Source: an uncultured Porphyromonas sp. (GTDB lineage Bacteria > Bacteroidota > Bacteroidia > Bacteroidales > Porphyromonadaceae). Taken from it: a stretch of 64,000 nt of DNA. A program made the position numbers and the translations under genes. Position 1 is the first letter of the stretch. Each line of letters begins with the position of its first letter. The notes under the pieces are model-generated. The model had not been told where the DNA came from, searched no databases, and saw only the letters and a program-made list of their open reading frames with translations. Shown in pieces: positions 61,291 to 64,000 of the stretch. The stretch spans positions 1 to 64,000 of the forward strand of contig NZ_UQJH01000008.1 in assembly GCF_900541275.1 (NCBI RefSeq). The letters run 5' to 3'.

Positions 61291-61334
61291 GCGGGAGAGT
61301 ACCCATCTTGACAATGGGCGCTCTCCCGCTTTTT
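61291..61334 (+). terminator. Rho-independent terminator after SPOR copy 2
   Basis: Stem GCGGGAGAG / CTCTCCCGC with an inner CCCAT/ATGGG pair, followed by TTTTTC. The stretch from here to 61583 holds no gene or obvious motif. Confidence 0.88.
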
Positions 61335-61583
61335 CTTTCTCTCATGACCGATAGGTACCTCTGTCAATAGGGTCCTGTGGTTCACTTAACCTCTGTTCAC
61401 TCCCCAAGTAATGACCCTTGCAGCTCTAAAGTAGGTGCGTGATGTGACTCTGCGTATTCTCTTCCCTATATCTCTGAGATGGGCTATCGGCAAGTAACAC
61501 ATAGATAAAAAATCAGATCAATAGTCTTATTCCTCCGCTATCACATTAGGGATGACGGAGTATATCATACCTACAAACAGAGA

Positions 61584-61621
61584 AGAGGGCCGGCTCGTAC
61601 GATTGTACGGGCCGGCCCTCT
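61584..61621 (-). terminator. Terminator hairpin after the MalY-type gene
   Basis: A 17-bp stem AGAGGGCCGGCTCGTAC / GTACGGGCCGGCCCTCT (one G-U-type pair) with loop gatt, 21 bases beyond the stop of the minus-strand gene. The tail is only moderately T-rich. Confidence 0.75.
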
Positions 61622-61642
61622 CCTTTGTATCAGCTCGAGCGA

Positions 61643-62827
61643 TCAGGCTTTCCGCTCACGGAGACCCTTCGCCATCCGCTTCATGGCCTCCTCGATAATG
61701 GAGCGGGGCTCGCCGACATTGAGTCGCATGAAGTAGTCTCCGCCGGTGCCAAACATCCGACCGTCATTCATGAAGACGCCACACTTCCGGATCAGGAAGT
61801 CGACCAGCTCATCCGGGTCATTAAAGCCGGCATCGGTGAAGTCCAGGAAGATAAGGAAGGAAGCCTCGGGGCGGATCATCTTCACACCAGGCATCTCCCG
61901 CCGGAGGTAGTCCTGTACGAAGTCGACATTCGCAGCGATGTAGTCCATACAGTCGCGTGACCACTCATCCCCCTGCTCATAGGCGGTGGCAATGGCGTCA
62001 TAGGTCCAGCAAGAGGCTGCCTCCAGTCCACACTGCAGCATGTAGGCAAAAGCCTTCTCCCGCAGCTCCTTATTCGGGATGTAGAAGTGTGAGCCGATCA
62101 CGCCGGGCATATTGAAGACCTTAGATGGGGCCATCAGCGACATGGTGATCTCGCGTGCCTCCTCGGAGATGGAGGGGAAGGGATGGTGCTGCACGCCCCT
62201 GTAGCTCAGGTCAGCATGGATCTCATCGCTCATGATGAGCACTCCATGCTCGTGAGCCATATGCGCCACGCGGCGTAGCTCCTCATCACTCCATACCCGA
62301 CCACCTGGATTATGCGGGTGGCAGAAGAGCAACATCTTGGACTCCGAGAGAGCCTCATCAAGTCGGTCCCAGTCGATGTAGAAGCGCTCATCACGGACGA
62401 GCAGGGGCGCCTCGACTAACTTGCGGTTGCTGCCGCGGATGACGTTGGCAAAGGGATAGTAGACCGGGGGAAGGATCGTGATCCCATCACCCTCGTGCGA
62501 GAAGCACTGGATCAGCTTGTAGTAGCCGGACACCACACCCGGTGTATAGGAGATCTCCTCCTTTTCGGGGCGAAAGCCGTAGCGCTTCTCAAACCAATTC
62601 TGAATCGCCTCAAAATAGCGATCCGGAGGGCAGGTATACCCCAGTACCGGATGCTCAAGACGCTTACGGACAGCATCGCCCACGAAGGAGGGCGTTGCGA
62701 AGTCCATATCAGCGATCCAGAGAGGAAGGATATCCTCGTAGTCGCTCTCGAAGTGACCATAGCCGTCATACTTCATACAGCTGGTCCCCCTACGGTCGAT
62801 GACCTTGTCAAAGTCGTACTTTGCCAT
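61643..62827 (-). CDS. MalY/PatB family PLP-dependent C-S lyase or aminotransferase
   Basis: A 394-residue cytosolic fold-type I PLP enzyme. The family start YDFDKVIDRRGTSCMKYDGY and the Asp-containing LPLWIADMDFATP are typical of cystathionine beta-lyase-like MalY/PatB proteins. The PLP lysine is K236 in SLMAPSKVFNMPG, and CHPHNPGGRVW and SDEIHADLSYRG supply cofactor contacts. A role in cystathionine/cysteine cleavage (H2S release) or in methionine synthesis is likely. It has its own promoter and terminator. It is a useful contrast to the lysine-less homologue at 26.5 kb. Confidence 0.92.
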   Translation of the reverse strand: MAKYDFDKVIDRRGTSCMKYDGYGHFESDYEDILPLWIADMDFATPSFVGDAVRKRLEHPVLGYTCPPDRYFEAIQNWFEKRYGFRPEKEEISYTPGVVSGYYKLIQCFSHEGDGITILPPVYYPFANVIRGSNRKLVEAPLLVRDERFYIDWDRLDEALSESKMLLFCHPHNPGGRVWSDEELRRVAHMAHEHGVLIMSDEIHADLSYRGVQHHPFPSISEEAREITMSLMAPSKVFNMPGVIGSHFYIPNKELREKAFAYMLQCGLEAASCWTYDAIATAYEQGDEWSRDCMDYIAANVDFVQDYLRREMPGVKMIRPEASFLIFLDFTDAGFNDPDELVDFLIRKCGVFMNDGRMFGTGGDYFMRLNVGEPRSIIEEAMKRMAKGLRERKA

Positions 62828-62868
62828 AATGCAAGATTAAAGTGTTATGTATTCTGTTAAGTCACTCC

Positions 62869-62876
62869 CAAAGGTA
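62869..62876 (-). promoter_or_regulatory. -7 element for the MalY-type gene
   Basis: TACCTTTG on the minus strand, 41 bases before the start codon at 62827. Confidence 0.6.
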
Positions 62877-62952
62877 CAAATTGTTCTGCTTTCTCTATGC
62901 ACCCATAGGACCCAACTGCTGAAAATACCCTGACGACCCTCCCCGAGAGAAG

Positions 62953-64000
62953 TCACATAGCGCCAGCATGGACCCATTTACCTGAGTAGGTGAGCGGAAG
63001 AAAGTCCGGATCGGGAGGGGTGAAAGTCACACGTACCACGACGATCAGTGTCGGCAGAGGAGCTTTTCCGTCCTGCAGTTTAGCGATAAAAGGTCTCACC
63101 TCCCCACCCTCCTTCCGATAGATCTGCTGCCCATCAAGGGTGAAGAGCTCCAGCGTCGCCAATTCCCCATACAGTGGCAGGAGCGCCATCATCTGCTCAT
63201 AGGAGAGACGTGGGTCGTCCGGCCAAGTGCCCGCTGATCCGTTCTCCGTTGACGAACTATTGGGACGTCCCGGAGTACCTCCACGGGAGGCATCAGAGGC
63301 ACGACGCCAAGCGCTCTTCTTCGTCCCGTCAGCGTGTGGAGAGACGCGCTCAAGTGAGTGGCGAGTCCGGTCAGCAGCAGTGTCGCCCAGCCATTGACGG
63401 CGATAGACGACCTGATCTATGGTGGTACGATCCGCTCGAGCCACGAGACTGATCTCGCTGTAGGTGGAACTAATGGAGGGAAAGTCTATCCGCTCCACAA
63501 GCGTGGAGGGGTCGCAGAGGGGGTAGAGACGCTCCAGGGCGGGCGGATAAGGGGTCAGCACGGCATAGCTCTTCGCTGGCAGTGTGTAGGGCGAGACCAC
63601 AAAGGGCCATGCAGAGTAGGAGCCATCAGGACTGTTTCGGAAGCTCATATAGACCCCCTCCAGCTCGATCGGATGAGTGGAGGTGTTGTAGAGCTCGATG
63701 TACTTCTCCCCGACACTCTCGGGGGAGAGCATCAGCTCGCTCACCACCAGCGCACCCATTGCGAGCGTATCGTAGGGTCTCATAAGTGATGGGGCGCCCG
63801 GTGTACCGCCCATCGGGGCTGTGGAGTAGCGCCACTGCGGCGGATCCGACTCGACGCGCTCTATGGAGCGTCCCTCTCGCTGCAGTCCCGGCTCACGGAG
63901 TTGATCATCCACCACCACTCGGTCGATGGATTGCCCATCCCGCCCCTCCAGGCTGAGGACAAAGGAGCCGCTCATCGAGGGGAAGTGATCCATCGGCAGC
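62953..64000 (-). CDS. Lamin-tail domain protein, C-terminal part
   Basis: The frame runs off the right edge, so only the last about 349 residues are seen. It contains a lamin-tail (LTD) domain: ALVVSELMLSPESVGEKYIE, LYNTSTHPIELEGVYM and YTLPAKSYAVLTPYPP. Two copies of the motif that often follows LTDs are visible (SIERVESDPPQWRYS with GGTPGAPS, and SLERVSPHADGTKKSAW with GGTPGRPNS). Such proteins in Bacteroidota are large secreted or surface proteins. The C-terminus (VVVRVTFTPPDPDFLPLTYS) is not a clear sorting domain. Function is unknown. Confidence 0.8.
   Translation of the reverse strand, partial: LPMDHFPSMSGSFVLSLEGRDGQSIDRVVVDDQLREPGLQREGRSIERVESDPPQWRYSTAPMGGTPGAPSLMRPYDTLAMGALVVSELMLSPESVGEKYIELYNTSTHPIELEGVYMSFRNSPDGSYSAWPFVVSPYTLPAKSYAVLTPYPPALERLYPLCDPSTLVERIDFPSISSTYSEISLVARADRTTIDQVVYRRQWLGDTAADRTRHSLERVSPHADGTKKSAWRRASDASRGGTPGRPNSSSTENGSAGTWPDDPRLSYEQMMALLPLYGELATLELFTLDGQQIYRKEGGEVRPFIAKLQDGKAPLPTLIVVVRVTFTPPDPDFLPLTYSGKWVHAGAM

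Overview
The window looks like a chromosomal piece of a fairly GC-rich Bacteroidota, most likely a Porphyromonas or close relative. The signs are promoters of the Bacteroidota type (TAnnTTTG at -7, often with TTG about 20 bases upstream), few Shine-Dalgarno sites, a SusC/SusD pair, many Bacteroidota-specific families (DUF4835, DUF4843, DUF5715, PKD-like lipoprotein, TorF porin), and the order dnaN / exonuclease / coaBC / DUF4835 / recN. Species-level placement is an inference.

Layout. 1-3 kb: tyrS and a GNAT/DUF2156 pair on the minus strand. 3.4-10 kb: a secreted GH2 glycosidase, a DUF5715 protein, an outer-membrane beta-barrel candidate, panC and a GHL10 hydrolase. 10-11.2 kb: rpsO, then tRNA-Glu(CTC) / rpsT / tRNA-Glu(TTC). 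11.4-17.7 kb: dnaN, exonuclease, coaBC, DUF4835, recN, ridA. 17.8-23.9 kb: a tightly overlapping operon (MFS / aroK / C10-like cysteine protease / AmpG-like carrier / hemN), then GYF and DUF2752 membrane proteins. 24-33 kb: small exported proteins, a MITE-like element packed with hairpins, OsmC, an aminotransferase homologue lacking its PLP lysine, a GH20 lipoprotein and an M16 protease. 33.6-45.4 kb: a visibly more AT-rich block, flanked by an IS30-type transposase remnant and tRNA-Ser, carrying a complete potassium-uptake system. 45.5-47.5 kb: two tandem sigma-70 paralogues. 47.7-61.2 kb: a SusC/SusD / DUF4843 / PKD-like / two zinc-metalloprotease operon, bracketed by two near-identical SPOR lipoproteins. 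61.6-64 kb: a MalY-type aminotransferase and a partial lamin-tail protein.

The potassium block is the clearest self-contained system. TrkH (frameshifted), a KdpD N-terminal sensor without kinase, a separate histidine kinase and an NtrC-type response regulator form one transcript ending in a terminator. The next transcript encodes a 32-residue membrane peptide, KdpF, KdpA, KdpB, KdpC and a TorF-like porin, and is preceded by a near-perfect sigma-54 promoter. The reading is that Kdp here is driven by sigma-54 and an enhancer-binding regulator instead of the OmpR-type KdpE.

The most unusual unassigned signal is a family of four short arrays (about 3.2, 11.3, 26.4 and 47.6 kb). Each has 3-4 copies of a 16-bp palindrome (consensus CTAATAYCGRTATTAG) at an exact 22-bp pitch with unrelated 6-bp spacers, and each lies about 100-165 bp upstream of the next plus-strand gene, including dnaN. 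They look like phased protein-binding sites, not a CRISPR or ordinary tandem repeat.
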